This document shows positions 36,094 to 47,069 of a stretch of DNA of 64,000 bases, piece after piece; position 1 is the first letter of the stretch, and the number at the start of each line of letters is the position of its first letter. This DNA is from Zonotrichia leucophrys gambelii. Lineage: Eukaryota > Chordata > Aves > Passeriformes > Passerellidae. The notes under the pieces were generated by a model. The model was not told the DNA's origin. It was given only the letters and a program-made list of their open reading frames with translations, and searched no databases. The translations under genes and the position numbers were made by a program. The stretch is taken from positions 1,199,501-1,263,500 of the forward strand of contig NC_088174.1 in NCBI RefSeq assembly GCF_028769735.1, in the 5' to 3' direction.

Positions 36094-36320
36094 GAGGGCG
36101 CGGGGCGGCCGAAGTCCCGGTCGCCATATTGGGTGAGGGCAGCGTCTCTCTGGCACAGCGGGGGCGCTTACTGGGGGGTCCCGATGAGTCCCGGGCATTC
36201 CCGGTGACTCCCGGTGTCTGCCATGGAACGGCAGAGCAGCGCCCGGCGGAACCACTGATGGCAGCGAGCAGGGCGGGCAGTAGCGTTTTAAGGCGCACGG
36301 GTGCACTGCATCTCAGCGCC

Positions 36321-36392
36321 TCCCATATGGTCTAGCGGTTAGGATTCCTGGTTTTCACCCAGGCGGCCCGGGTTCGACTCCCGGTATGGGAA
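36321..36392 (+). tRNA. tRNA-Glu (anticodon TTC)
   Basis: A 72-nt cloverleaf. The seven-base acceptor stem pairs TCCCATA with TATGGGA, followed by discriminator A at 36392. The anticodon stem CCTGG/CCAGG encloses the loop TTTTCAC with anticodon TTC at 36354-36356. The B box GGTTCGACTCC is at 36371-36381 and the A box lies in TGGTCTAGCGG at 36328-36338. There is no intron, and a TTTT pol III terminator follows at 36400-36403. All stems are intact, so the gene is probably functional. It lies 200-350 bp upstream of the RRAGA promoter, in divergent orientation. Confidence 0.95.
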
Positions 36393-36890
36393 GTTTCACT
36401 TTTGCCCTGCCGGATCGGGAAACACCCTGCCCGCCTTTCCTATTTTTCCGCACGTTCTCCCTCAAAACTCCTTCGGGACTTGATTTTTGCACCCCTGCAG
36501 CAAAGTTTCTCGGCGCCAGGAGCCCCCTGAAGCCGTAGGAAGCGCTTTGCCTCTGCAAACTCAGCCTCACAGCTATTTAAAACTTCAAGTACATTGGAGC
36601 ACAGAGCCCCAGCTAATTAACATGCTGTTAATTGGCTTTTTCTCTAACACAAGCAAGAAAATTCCTGCTTGTGTCCCACGGTGTGTTTTAAACCACCCTG
36701 ATTTCCTCAAGGCAAATAGGATTGTGCTGAAGGTATGTATATAGAAATCCACACATGACATATAGATTTATACATGTTTATTGCTGAAGGGACTCCTGGG
36801 AGCTCCCCCAGACCAGTGGACTCAGAGATCTGGAGAGATCTGCTGGGGTTTCCTGGCTTCCAGAGATCCTGGGCCATCACCTTGGGTGTC

Positions 36891-37516
36891 TGTGAAAAAT
36901 TAGTATTTTATGATTGGCTTTTTCCAAATATTAAAAATGAATATTATATGTGTTATGTTAGAAAGTGATGCTGTGTTAATTTTCTTAAGTAGTGTGTTAA
37001 ATATAGTTTTAGGTTATAGCATAATGTTAAAATAGAAACTATGCTATGTAGGATAATTTTTTTAAAGAAAGGACTCACAGCGAGATAGCAGCCACAGGAT
37101 GCCTGAATCTTTCAGAGAAAAAGAATTTATTGCTTCATTATCAGAAGAAACGAACTTCTTCCTGCCTTGCTCAGTACTGAAGATGCTGTCAGGGTTCAGA
37201 GGAAGAAGCTGACACTGCCCAGACAGAATCCTGTGTTTGAATGGAATTTATGCATCATGTATGAGGTGTAGGAATATGCAACAGGTTATTGCTTTTAAGG
37301 GTTAATCCTCTGTTAATGTGGGTCCTTTTTCAGGCTTATTTTGTCCAGAAAGAGGTACCTGGACTGTCTGTAACTCTTTGTTTTTATTGTCTCATATTGT
37401 CCTAAATCCTAAATATCCAAATTTTTATTACTCTAATTATATTGCTATTTTTATAACTATGTTATTACTATGAAACTTTTAAAATTTTAAAAGCAAGTGA
37501 TTGGCATTTTTTCACA
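36891..37516. mobile_element. ERVL-like solo LTR (626 bp) with a 5-bp target duplication
   Basis: AT-rich element beginning TGTGAAAAAT and ending ATTTTTTCACA, so its ends are short inverted repeats. It is flanked by a perfect GTGTC duplication (36886-36890 and 37517-37521), the size made by ERVL-type integrases. An AATAAA lies on the minus strand near 37125. The flanks on both sides are units of the adjacent minisatellite. No internal retroviral genes are present. Confidence 0.75.
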
Positions 37517-38880
37517 GTGTCCCCTCCCAGAGCCATCAATCACCTTGGGTGTCCCCTCTGAGCCTCACCATCCCTCTCAGAGCCATCAGTCATTTGGGGT
37601 GTCCCCTTCCAGCCTCATCACTCTGCGTGTCCCCTCAGTGCCATCACCCTGTGTCCCCTCATTGCCATCACCCTGTGTGTCCCCTCAGTGCCATCACTCC
37701 CTTGGGTGTCCCCTCTGAGCCCTGTCATCCCCCTCAGTGCCATGCCCCTGTGTCCCCTGAGCCATCACCCCGTGTGTCCCCTCATTGCCACCCCCTCAGT
37801 GCCATCACCCTGTGTGTCCCCTCAGTGCCATCACCCTGTCTCCCCTCGGTGCCATCACCCTGTGTGTCCCCTCTGAGCCTTGCCATCCCCTCAGAGCCAT
37901 CCCCTGTGTTCCCCTCAGTTCCATCACCCCGTGTGTCCCTCAGTGCCATCACCCCGTGTGTCCCCTCAGTGCCACCCCCTCAGTGCAATCACCCTGTGTC
38001 TCCCCTCGGTGCCATCACCCTGTGTGTCCCCTCTGAGCCTTGCCATCCCCCTCAGAGCCATCCCCCTGTGTGTCCCCTCAGTGCCATCAACATGTGTCCC
38101 CTCAGTGCCATCCCCCTCAGTGTCATCTCCCTGTGTCTCTCCATCTGAGCCTTGTCATTCCCCTCAGTTCCATCACCCTCTGTGTCCCCTCAGTGCCATC
38201 CCCCTGTGTGTCCGCACAGAGCCTTGCCATCCCCCTCAGTGCCATCACCCTCAGTTCCATCACCCTGTGTGTCCCCTCAGTGCCATCACCCTGCGTGTCC
38301 CCTCAGTGCCACCCCCTCAGTGCTATCACCCTGCGTGTCCCCTTGGTGCCATCACTCCCTGTGTGTCCCGTCAGTGCCATCACCCTGTGTGTCTCCAGTG
38401 CCATCTTCCTGTGTGTCCCCAAGTGCCATCACCATGTGTATCCCCTCAGTGCCATTACTCCCTGTGTGTCCATTCAGTGCCATCCCCCTCAGAGGCATCA
38501 CTGTGTGTGTCCCCTCAGTGCCATCACATTGTGTGTCCCCTCAGTGCCACCCCCTCAGTGCCATCACCCTGTGTGTCCCCTCAGTGCCATCACCCTGTGT
38601 GTCCCCTCTGAGCCATCACCCCTCAGTGCCATCCCCCTGTGTGTCCGCACAGAGCCTTGCCATCCCCCTCAGTGCCATCACCCTGCATGTCCCCTTGGTG
38701 CCATCACTCCCTGGTGTCCCTCAGTGCCACCCCCTCAGTGCTATCACCCTGTGTGTCCCCTCTGAGCCTTGCCATCCCCCTCTGAGCCATCACCCTGCAT
38801 GTCCCCTTGGTGCCATCACTGTGTGTGTCCCCTCAGTGCCATCACTCCCTCATGTCCCCCCTCAGAGCTGTGTCACCCCG
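37517..38880. repeat. 1.36 kb minisatellite, unit about 26-27 bp
   Basis: Built on gtgtgtcccctcagtgccat followed by caccct, with a longer ctctgagccttgccatcccc form. One unit (catcaccttgggtgtc) lies at 36875-36890, on the far side of the LTR, which therefore inserted into this array. Long frames across it (up to 287 aa) are repeat artefacts. Confidence 0.9.
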
Positions 38881-40985
38881 TCCCTCCCTTGGCACCGGGC
38901 AGTTTCAGGCAGCTCCAAGGAAATTCTGGCCTGGCAAACCTTGAACTGTTCAATGGGTGGCAAAGGCAGTGCTGGTCCCACAGGTTTTGAAGCTTTTTTC
39001 CCCCTCATTCCTTAAAGCTTTTAAAGCAAACATGGACATAAAAATGGGTTTGGATTTCTCCTCTAAAAACCAGGAAATGTCAGGAAAACACACCTCCCTT
39101 CCTTCTTGCACTGGATTTTAACAAGTATTTTCTATTCACATTTCAAATATCCTTGTTAGAGCCTGAAGCCCAAATTGCAGAGTTTTGTCTGACTCTGGGT
39201 GTGTTCGTTTATATTCATGCAAAACAATTCCCAGGAGAAGCTGGGACAGTAACTTTGTGTCCCCTAAAACTGTGCCAAGGTCCACGAGAGTTTGGAGCCA
39301 TTTTACCTCTTTGTTCCTCTTGCTGAATTCTCAGATATCCCAATTAAACAGAAAAAAAATTCCAAGTTTGATTAGCTGTGAAGGGGGAAGAGAATAAAAT
39401 GGGGGTTTTTCTCTCCCACCCCCCTTCCTTCTGGACCTCTCCTCTATTTTTAAAGCAGATTTTTGAAGAAAATGGTCCAAAGTCAGAATATTCTGATAAA
39501 ATCTGTCTAATTCCCTGATGTTCTTGCAGGAGAACAACTTGTCTCCAATTTTGGAACTCAGTTTCTAACGGAGCTGCACAATGACAACATTCACTTGCTG
39601 CCAGCAGCTGCTCTGAGCTCTCCTTGTTCAGCACGAGCCTTCTGCTCACAGATCCTCTACACTCAACTTGGTAATTTTTGAAGTTTTATTGGCCAAGTTT
39701 TCACTGAACAACCCAAAAGCTGTAAAAAGTGCAGCTCAGGGGCTGTGCAGAGATAACCCCTCACTCCAGGAGCCAACACTGAGCATTTCAAACTCCTGCT
39801 TTTGTGCCTCTGGCAGACCATAAAGAGCTGAAGGAGGTGGGGCTCAGCTCCTTCCTTGACAGACTGCCCTGGATTTGGGATTTAGGGCTGTTGGCACAGA
39901 AATAAAAAGATAAAGGCACCAGCATGCCCTTCATCTTTAGCAGCAGCACAGGAAAGCAGGCAGGAAGTTGTGCTCACTCCCAAAAATATCCCAATTTATA
40001 AATTCAGCCCACAAGACAAAAATAGCTTCAGCAGCAGGTATTGTTTAATTCAGGAGTGCTCTGAAATAAACCAGTGACCCCACAGAATCCTTACTGTCGA
40101 GGAGAAAAACCCCAAACTGAGCTGCCAAAACCCAAAGATTCCAACATTTTGTGTAAAATGTGCCCAAAAAGCAGCCTGGGGTTCGCTGCTCTGATCAAAG
40201 CTGTACTCAGGGCTCAGCAAATGTTCCAAGGCTCTCCCTGCCTTCACTGAAGGGTTTTCTTCACACACCAGAACATTTCCATGGGTTTAGGGAACAGAGA
40301 GGCACAAAATGAGCAGGAAGGTGTTTCACACAGGCACAAAGGGTTATCAGTGCTCCCACCTGTCCATGCCCAGGCAAATGAGGCACCTTCACAGCTCTGG
40401 GCAATTCTGAGCCAGAAGTCACCAGCCAGGCCTTCCTTTGTCTCCTTGGCCCACCCTGATCAATAAATGTTATTTAAATGCAGAGCAGCAGTGCCCTGTG
40501 TGCCCTCCAATGCCCCAAAAATCAGCAAAACCCTCTGAAGGAGGTGAGGTGGGCTGAGTGAGAAGTCTTTGTGTCAGTGCTGCTGTGGGTAATTAGCACA
40601 AAGTCTTTAATCCCAGCCTGGTTTGGGTTGGAAGCACCTTAAAGCTCATCCAGCTGTGCCCCTGTCAGGGCAGGGACACTCCCTAAGGACACGGTGGTGG
40701 CTGTCACAGAGCTGCTCTGCTGCTCCCCAGGCTCTGTCCCCTTCCAGCTGTCCTGGCAGGAGCTCTGAGTGTGCAGGGAAAGGAGATCAGGGATGATCAC
40801 AGGTGGGTGCCTTGTGTCCTGGATTGCCAAGCAAATTTTATTCTATTTGCCATCTGTATGGCAGTTTTCTGTTCAATGGGCAGTTTTCCTTATTGTTGGA
40901 AGCCAGAACATTCCTCTGGCTGCCCTGGAGAACTTGAACCCCTGCCCAGGGGGCTCAGAGACCTTGGCACAGAGCCCCAGACCCC
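38881..40985. other. Intergenic, no gene seen
   Basis: Mixed sequence with one CR1 scrap. No exon or promoter signal could be supported. Confidence 0.5.
40618..40700 (-). mobile_element. Short CR1 3' fragment
   Basis: tggtttgggttggaagcacc followed by ttaaagctcatccagctgtg is the antisense CR1 tail. Confidence 0.8.
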
Positions 40986-41514
40986 TGTGCCTTTGATTTT
41001 AGCCCTTGGAAAAAAAACAATTACCAACCTTATATGAAGAATTATAAGCCACAAAAGTTTAAGTAGAATGAGAGTGAATTTATCATGGGGTGAAAAAATA
41101 GATTTTGGGGTTTTTGGTATGGGGGTTTAGGGGGCAAGATGGAGGGAACTGGGCATGTCCAGCCTTTCTTTTTCTTCTTCTTGGCCTCCATCTTCTGCTG
41201 TGGTAGTGGCACTGTTGGATTGGTTTAGAGTAGAAGCTCACTGTCTAACACAGGTGATAGGTATTGGGAAGTAATTGTAAACATTGTACACATAATTTTT
41301 GGTATAAAAAGATAACAACACCACTCCAAGGGCAGGCAGAGTGCCTCTGACTGTCTTGCTGAGCTGACCTCAGCAGGATAGGAGAAAGAATTTTATAGAT
41401 AAGGAACAATAAACAACCTTGAGACCAAGAAATGAAGAGCTCTGACTCCTTCTTCAAGCGCCGGGCTGGGAAAAGAGACTTCTAACTCTTCTCAGGGTCA
41501 CTGTGAGCAGCAGA
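40986..41514 (+). mobile_element. Solo LTR with TATA box and poly(A) signal
   Basis: Begins TGTGCCTTTG after AGACCCC; the same AGACCCC occurs at 41514-41520, suggesting a 6-7 bp target duplication. It holds TATAAAAA at 41303-41310 and AATAAA at 41408-41413, spaced like the U3-R part of an LTR. Boundaries are inferred. Confidence 0.65.
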
Positions 41515-41522
41515 GACCCCAA

Positions 41523-42112
41523 GACCTTATCTCTTCCACATGCCCTCCTCTCTCTGGGGAGACACCTGCTGATAACAGCTATTGAATGTCCCTGCATGGC
41601 TGATAAGAACTACAGCATCCCATTGGGAGATGTGAGCCCAGAGGGAGGAGCCAAGCATTCCTACCCAGATATAATCCAGAGGTTTTGAGACACCAGCACG
41701 GCTTCTCCACTGGATTCCCCAGAGGAACAGCAGCTGCCTCTCCTTCCCCTGGATCTTCAGAGGAAGAATCCATCCTTCTCTACAGGATCCTGCTCCAGCA
41801 GAACCACCCCTGACACTGCAGGAGGGCTGAGCCACAATTCCAATGGGACTGCTGCCAACACCCTGACCCACAGGGTGTCAGGCTGGGTTCTGACTCTGTC
41901 AGTGCTGTTCCAGTGTACTGCATTGTTTATTTTATCCTTTTTTCTTTTTTTCCTTTTCCCTATTAAAGAACTGTTATTCCCTGCTCCCATATTTTTGCCT
42001 GAGAGCCCCTTAATTTAAAATTTATAGCAATTTGGATGGAGGGTTTACATTCTCCATTTCAGGGGAGGCTCCTGCCTTCCTTAGCAGACTCCTGGCTTTC
42101 CAAACCAAGACA
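41523..42112 (+). mobile_element. Partial LTR, same family as 57.1-57.8 kb
   Basis: Shares blocks in order with the reverse complement of 57109-57780: gaggagccaagcattcctac, the ttattcc poly(A)-proximal block, tttgcctgagagccccttaa, and the end caaaccaagaca. Its 5' part next to the preceding LTR is missing or unclear. Confidence 0.65.
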
Positions 42113-42221
42113 CCTTGTCAGAGGGAGCCTCTGGCAGCACAGAGATTCCCTTCTATCCCAGCTCTGCTTGGAAAGCTGTGTGTGCCCCAGCCTCAACCAT
42201 TCTTCTTTCCTGCAACACTCC

Positions 42222-42601
42222 TGTCACAGACACCTTTTATGAAAAATCCTTTCCTTACGGTTTTTTCTCCTGAGAAGCTGACAGGCCTCAGGAACAAAAT
42301 GCAAACAATGGTTATCTGCTGCTGTGGAATGCAACAGGTGCATCTGGGATTGGTCTCATGTGGTTGTTTCTAATGGCCAATCACAGTCAGCTGGCTTGGA
42401 CTCTCTGTCCCAGATACAAACCTTTGTTATCCTTCTTTGCTATTCTATTCTTAGCCAGCCTTCTGATGAAACCCTTTCTTCTATTCTTTTAGTGTAGTTT
42501 TAATGTAATATATATAACAAAATAATAAATCAGCCTTCTGAAACGTGGAGTCAGCTCCTCATCTCTTCCCTCATCCTCAGACCCCTGTGAACACCATCAC
42601 A
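42222..42601 (+). mobile_element. Solo LTR (380 bp), ERVK-like
   Basis: Runs TGTCACAGAC to ACCATCACA with AATAAA near its 3' part. The flanks CACTCC (42216-42221) and CAATCC (42602-42607) form a 6-bp duplication with one difference. It is the same family as 53566-53947 in the opposite orientation. No internal region remains. Confidence 0.75.
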
Positions 42602-43389
42602 CAATCCTGTCTTATCTCCTGCTTTCAAGGCTGCAGAATCCTCCTGCAAAGCTGCCAGGATTGCACGGGGCAAGTGCAGCTTGCACAGAGCTGCTAATGA
42701 GCCTGTCAGATCCAATGCCAACCAGAGGGTCTGCCTTAACCCTCAGGGTGCATCCGCCTGTAAATCAGCACTAAATTCACCCCAGCACAGTGCAGGGCTG
42801 CAGATTCCTTCTCTCCATGCTGGGAAGCGTGGGGGGTGTGCCAGCAGCTGCCAGCCAGCAGCAGAACAGGGTTTGGGGAAGCTCATCATGGATAAACCAC
42901 AGCCTGGAGCAGCTCCTTGAGCTCCTCCAAGTCTTCCTTTGCAGAGGATTTGTGACCGGGTTCCTGCCCTTCTCCTGCTGCCTGCAGCTCCGGGACACGA
43001 ACAGGACCGCAGCTGCCTCAACCAGACCCAGCCTGGAAAACTCCCCCGGCACCAGCACAGCGCCGGCCTCTTCCACGGCGTGTCCCCCAACCGAGACCTG
43101 TCACCCACAAGCGGCGACTCTTCCCTCTGACCCTCCTAAAGCCACCGTGTGACCGCTGGGACGCCCTGGTCCAGGTCCTGGAGCCCCGGGCCGAGCCCGG
43201 AGCCCACATTTGCTCCCAGAGCTCGGAGCCGCTCCTGCAACCCAGAACCGATCCCGGAGCCCAGGGCCGCTCCAGGAGCCCTTCCCACAGCCCAGAGCCG
43301 CCTCCGGAGCCCGGAACCGTCCCCGGGGCCGCTCCCGGAACCCGGAGTCGCTCCCGGTTCCTTCGGCGCCGCTTCCCGGAGAGGGGCCC

Positions 43390-43740
43390 CCTCACAGCCC
43401 TTGTGACGTCACCGCTGCGCCGCCGGCTGCCATTGGTAGCTGCTGTCCCCGCGCCTGCGCACTGCCGCGGCTGAAGCGGCGTTTCCGGGTTGCTGGGGTT
43501 CGGCACCGCCGCTCCCGGTGCCCGCTGTGTTCCCAGTGTCCCCAGTGCCCCCGGTGCTCCAGGTGCTTAGGGTGCCCCCGGTGTCCCCGGTCGGGCAGTG
43601 CGGCCCCTCCGCCGCCCGCGCGGTGTCTGAGGCGGCGCGGGCGGGGCGGCGGACACGGCAGCGAGCGCTGCGCATGCGTGAGGCGCGCTGCTCCTGGCGC
43701 CCCCTGGCGGCCGCGGCCGGGGCCCCTCAGGTGCCGGCAG
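43390..43740. promoter_or_regulatory. CpG-island promoter without an identified gene (CRE, CCAAT, two NRF1 sites, CTCF-like site)
   Basis: Holds a full CRE TGACGTCA (43404-43411), an inverted CCAAT (ATTGG at 43432), NRF1-like GCGCCTGCGCAC (43451-43462), a perfect NRF1 TGCGCATGCGT (43669-43679) and a CTCF-like GCGCCCCCTGGCGG (43697-43710, 13 of 14 consensus positions). A short frame from ATG 43675 ends at CAG before gtgccg at 43732 and could be a first exon. The combination is typical of a housekeeping promoter, yet no gene was recognised on either side. Confidence 0.6.
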
Positions 43741-43797
43741 CGCACGGGGCCGTCCCGTCCTGTCCCTGAGGGAGCGCTGGGGCTGGGAAAGCGCTCC

Positions 43798-45150
43798 GGG
43801 ATCATCGAATCCGGGGTTAGCAAATCCTACCTGTGGCCCGTCTCCACCTTGTCACCAGCGCACAGCCCTGAGTGCCACCGCCAGGCGTTCCTTGGCCACC
43901 TCCAGCGATGGGGACTCCAAACCCCACCGGGCAGTTCCAATCCCTGACCGCCCTTCCCAAGGGGAAATTCTGCTGATTTCCACTCTGACTTCTCCTGGCC
44001 CAGCCTGAGGCCGTTCCCTCTGCTCCTGTCCCTGTTCCTGGAGCACAGCCCGACCCTCTCTGGCTGTCCCCTCCTGTCAGGAGCTGTGCAGAGCCACAAG
44101 GGCCCCCTGAGCCTCCTTTTCTCCAGGCTGAGCTCCTTCCCAGCTCCCTCAGCCCTGCCCTGTGGCCCTGCCTGGGAAGTGTTTTGTGCTGGGAGGTGCC
44201 AGCCCCCGGCCGGGCAGAGTTTTCCGGTGATTCCACAAACCAAAGGTTCCCATGTGTCCCTGTGGGAGGGATGCTGGTGCTGGGGGTTCCTGCAGAGCTG
44301 TGGCACGCTGGGGCATTCCATGGGGTGGGATTGTTGTTGTCCAGGTGCTGCACACTCACAGAGCAGTGGGGCAGGGATGGTGTCCCCCTGCCTAGTGACA
44401 GCCACTGCTGTCTCTCCTTTTCTCCAAGCTGAGCCCCTTTCCAGCTCCCTCAGCCTCTCCTGGGGCTCCAGCCCCTTCCCAGCTCCGTTCCCTTCCCTGG
44501 ACACACTCCAGCCCCTCCAGGTTTTGCCGGGGTTGGCCCAGAGCTGTCCCCAGCACTGGAGGTGCCCCAGCAGTGCCAGCTCAGGGGATGAGCACTGCCC
44601 TGCTCCTGCTGTCCCACCATGGCTGGCACAGCATGCCCTTGGCTTTGCCCACCTGGGCACACCTGGGCTCCTGTCCAGTCACTGTCCCCAGCACCCCCAG
44701 GGCCTCTCCCAGTTCTCCAGCCCCTCTCCCCTCTTCCCCCAGCCTGGAACGTTCCATGGAGACCCAAGGGCAGAACCGGGCACTGGGCCTTGTTGACCCT
44801 CACAGTTCTGCTGTCACCCCACAGATCCAGCCTGTCCTGATCCCTCTGCAGAGCCTCCCTGCCCTCCTGCAGATCCACATCCCACCCAGCTCAGTGCCAT
44901 CTGTGAATTATCCCCTAATCCAGATCATCAATAAAGATATTGAGCAGAACTGGGCTCAGTGCTGATCCCTGGGGGACACAAAACTGGTCCCATGTGGACA
45001 AGGCACCCTTTCCACCATTCCCACCATTCCCAGCCCTCCCTGGGCTGGCCATCAGTCAATTTTCAACCCTGCCCAAGTGACCCTGTCCATTGGCTGCAGC
45101 TTTTCCAGCAGCTCCAGCACAGCAGCACCCTGGCAGGGCTGAAATGAGGC
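43798..45150 (-). mobile_element. 1.35 kb CR1 element, antisense
   Basis: The longest CR1 copy here. It runs from the tail-side block gatcatcgaatccgggg through the 'cctccttttctccaggctga' and 'gacacactccagcccctcca' blocks to the RT-proximal 'cagatcatcaataaagatat' block near 44.92 kb. The ORF is degraded. Its left edge abuts the CpG-island promoter that ends at about 43.75 kb. Confidence 0.85.
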
Positions 45151-45478
45151 ACAAAGGCAAAATTCCATCCCAAAGAATAACCTGGAAAAAGGAAAAGCAT
45201 TGGAAAAAGCCAGAGAGGATTCTGAGAAAAAATGACCCAGCTCCTGGGCCTGGCCCAGGGACAGGGAAATGTGTAATTCCAGCCCAGAGAATGCGTGCTT
45301 CTAGAAACAGAAAAATTAGAATACAAAATTAGACACAGAGAGAAAATTAACTCCCTGCACGTGTAAAACAGAATAATTGGGAGAGGTAGGAAAGCTCAGG
45401 TAAATCCCTCATGTGTCCAAATGCTGGAGCAGGATGCACCCTGCAGGTGTGGCTGTCAGTGCAGGGACTGGCACTTGG

Positions 45479-45572
45479 ATCCATCCATCCTCCATCCATC
45501 CATCCATCCATCCATCCATCCATCCATCCATCCATCCATCCATCCATCCATCATCCATCCATCCATCCATCT
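45479..45572. repeat. (ATCC)n microsatellite
   Basis: About 20 CCAT/ATCC units with one interruption (tcatccatcc). Confidence 0.95.
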
Positions 45573-45709
45573 GAGTGATCCAGCAGGGATCACTCAGAAA
45601 ATCCTGTTCCCCTCATGTCACCTGGCACCATTTGTTATCCTTGGTTCCACCTCTAGAGCAAACAATCTGTGAGATTCTGTAAAATTTCAGCATCAGTTTT
45701 TACCAACTT

Positions 45710-46250
45710 CTTTTTCCTTTTCTTTTAATATTTTCTTTTTTCTCTATTTTCTTTCTTTTCTTTGTTTTTCTTCTGCTTTCTTTGTCACTTTCTTTTCCTG
45801 TTTTTACATTTATTTTTGTTTTTAATTTTATTTTTACATTTAATTTTTCCTTCTCTTTCCCTTTCTCTTTCCCTTTGCTTTCTCTTTCTCTTTTCCTTCT
45901 CTTTCCCTTTCTCTTTTCCATTTTCTTTCCCTTTCTCTTTTCCTTCTCTTTCCCTTTCTCTTTTCCATTTTCTTTCCCTTTCTCTTCTCCATCTCTTTCC
46001 CTTTCTCTTTTCCATTTTCTTTCCCTTTCTCTTTTCCATCTCTTTCCCTTTCTCTTTTCCATTTTCTTTCCCTTTCTCTTTTCCATCTCTTTCCCTTTCT
46101 CTTTTCCATTTTCTTTCCCTTTCTCTTTCCCTTTGCTTTCCCTTTCTCTTTTCCATTTTCTTTCTCTTTTCCATCTCTTTCCCTTTCTCTTTTCCATTTT
46201 CTTTCCCTTTCTCCCTCATCTTTTTCCTTTTTCTATTTATTTTTCTCTTT
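45710..46250. repeat. Polypyrimidine tract, ctttccctttctcttttcca units
   Basis: Over 500 bp of C/T-only sequence, with roughly 38-bp units of ctttccctttctcttttcca type alternating with ttt or tct. It gives opposing KEKGKE-rich and FPFSFP-rich frames that are not genes. Mirror-symmetric tracts like this can form triplex DNA. Confidence 0.9.
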
Positions 46251-47069
46251 CCTTAAGAAAATATTTTAGCACACCACTTGCTGTTTAATGCACACCTCAA
46301 AATTTTTGGAAGCAGCAAATTCCACATTTAAGCTTTGATTATTGGATAGGGAGTTCCCCAACACCCTTTAGATCAAATCTCTTCAACTGATTCACATTTA
46401 TCTCTAAAAACCAGAGATTGATTATCCAGGGTTCAAATTCCACTCTCTTTGCTGAGGAGCCAAACTCTCAGACCAATCCCTAAAATTTTACTGGAAAATG
46501 CAGCTTCTCATTCATCCAAGTGCTGGAGCTGTCCCATGGGGAAATCTGCCAGGAACAGGGAGTAAAATATCCTGTAAAATATCCGGGAGTAAAATATCCT
46601 GTAAAATATCCCCTGAGCCAGAGTTAGGTCAGCAGCTGTGCCCAGGGAAGGTCCAGATCGCCTTCCCAGGGTGTGAGAACAGCTCTGACCAAGGTAAAAA
46701 ACCCTCTGGTGCTTCCCCTCACTCAAAACCACCCAAACCCCCAAATCTGAATGGGAGGAGTTGCATAAATCAGGATTAAAATCACATTTAGGGCATTTGT
46801 GCCTTAACCAGCCTGGGTGAGATGGAATCATGAATTCAGGGGTTCACTACAAACCCCAAATTCCCTGGAGGTGAAGGGTTGGCCAGGAGCTGGGTCCTGC
46901 AGGGACAGGGCTGTGGGGACACCCCTGGTGCTCCTCCTGATCTCTGCACGTCACTCCAGGCCCAAGGGGCTGTGGGAGCAGCCCAGAGAGAAGCTCCTGT
47001 GGATTTTGGAGTCCTTGTGCTCACACGTGTCCAGAGCCTGCAGGGGGCAGGAATTAGACAGGGACATCC

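Larger units (their letters stand above)
35661..36140 (-). promoter_or_regulatory. CpG-island promoter and likely non-coding first exon of RRAGA
   Basis: A dense CpG region directly upstream of the RRAGA coding start. A likely first-exon donor (gccggag followed by gtaccg) is at 35661, making 35661 to somewhere near 35.9-36.0 kb a 5' UTR exon. The interval holds a GC-rich minisatellite (35745-35975), two TCACGTGA boxes (36046 and 36085) and a YY1-like CGCCATATTGGG near 36122. There is no clear TATA box, as usual for this promoter class. The exact start site is not determinable. Confidence 0.7.
45151..47069. other. Intergenic, simple repeats only
   Basis: Outside the ATCC and polypyrimidine tracts nothing was recognised. 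A 27-bp duplication (gggagtaaaatatcctgtaa and following) lies at about 46558-46612. Confidence 0.5.

Noticed and set aside
37501..39015. Several cysteine/serine/proline-rich frames up to 287 aa
   Set aside because: Translated minisatellite; the same motif appears in three frames.
45700..46288. Lys/Glu-rich and Phe/Ser/Pro-rich frames of about 165 aa on opposite strands
   Set aside because: Simple-sequence artefacts of a polypyrimidine tract.
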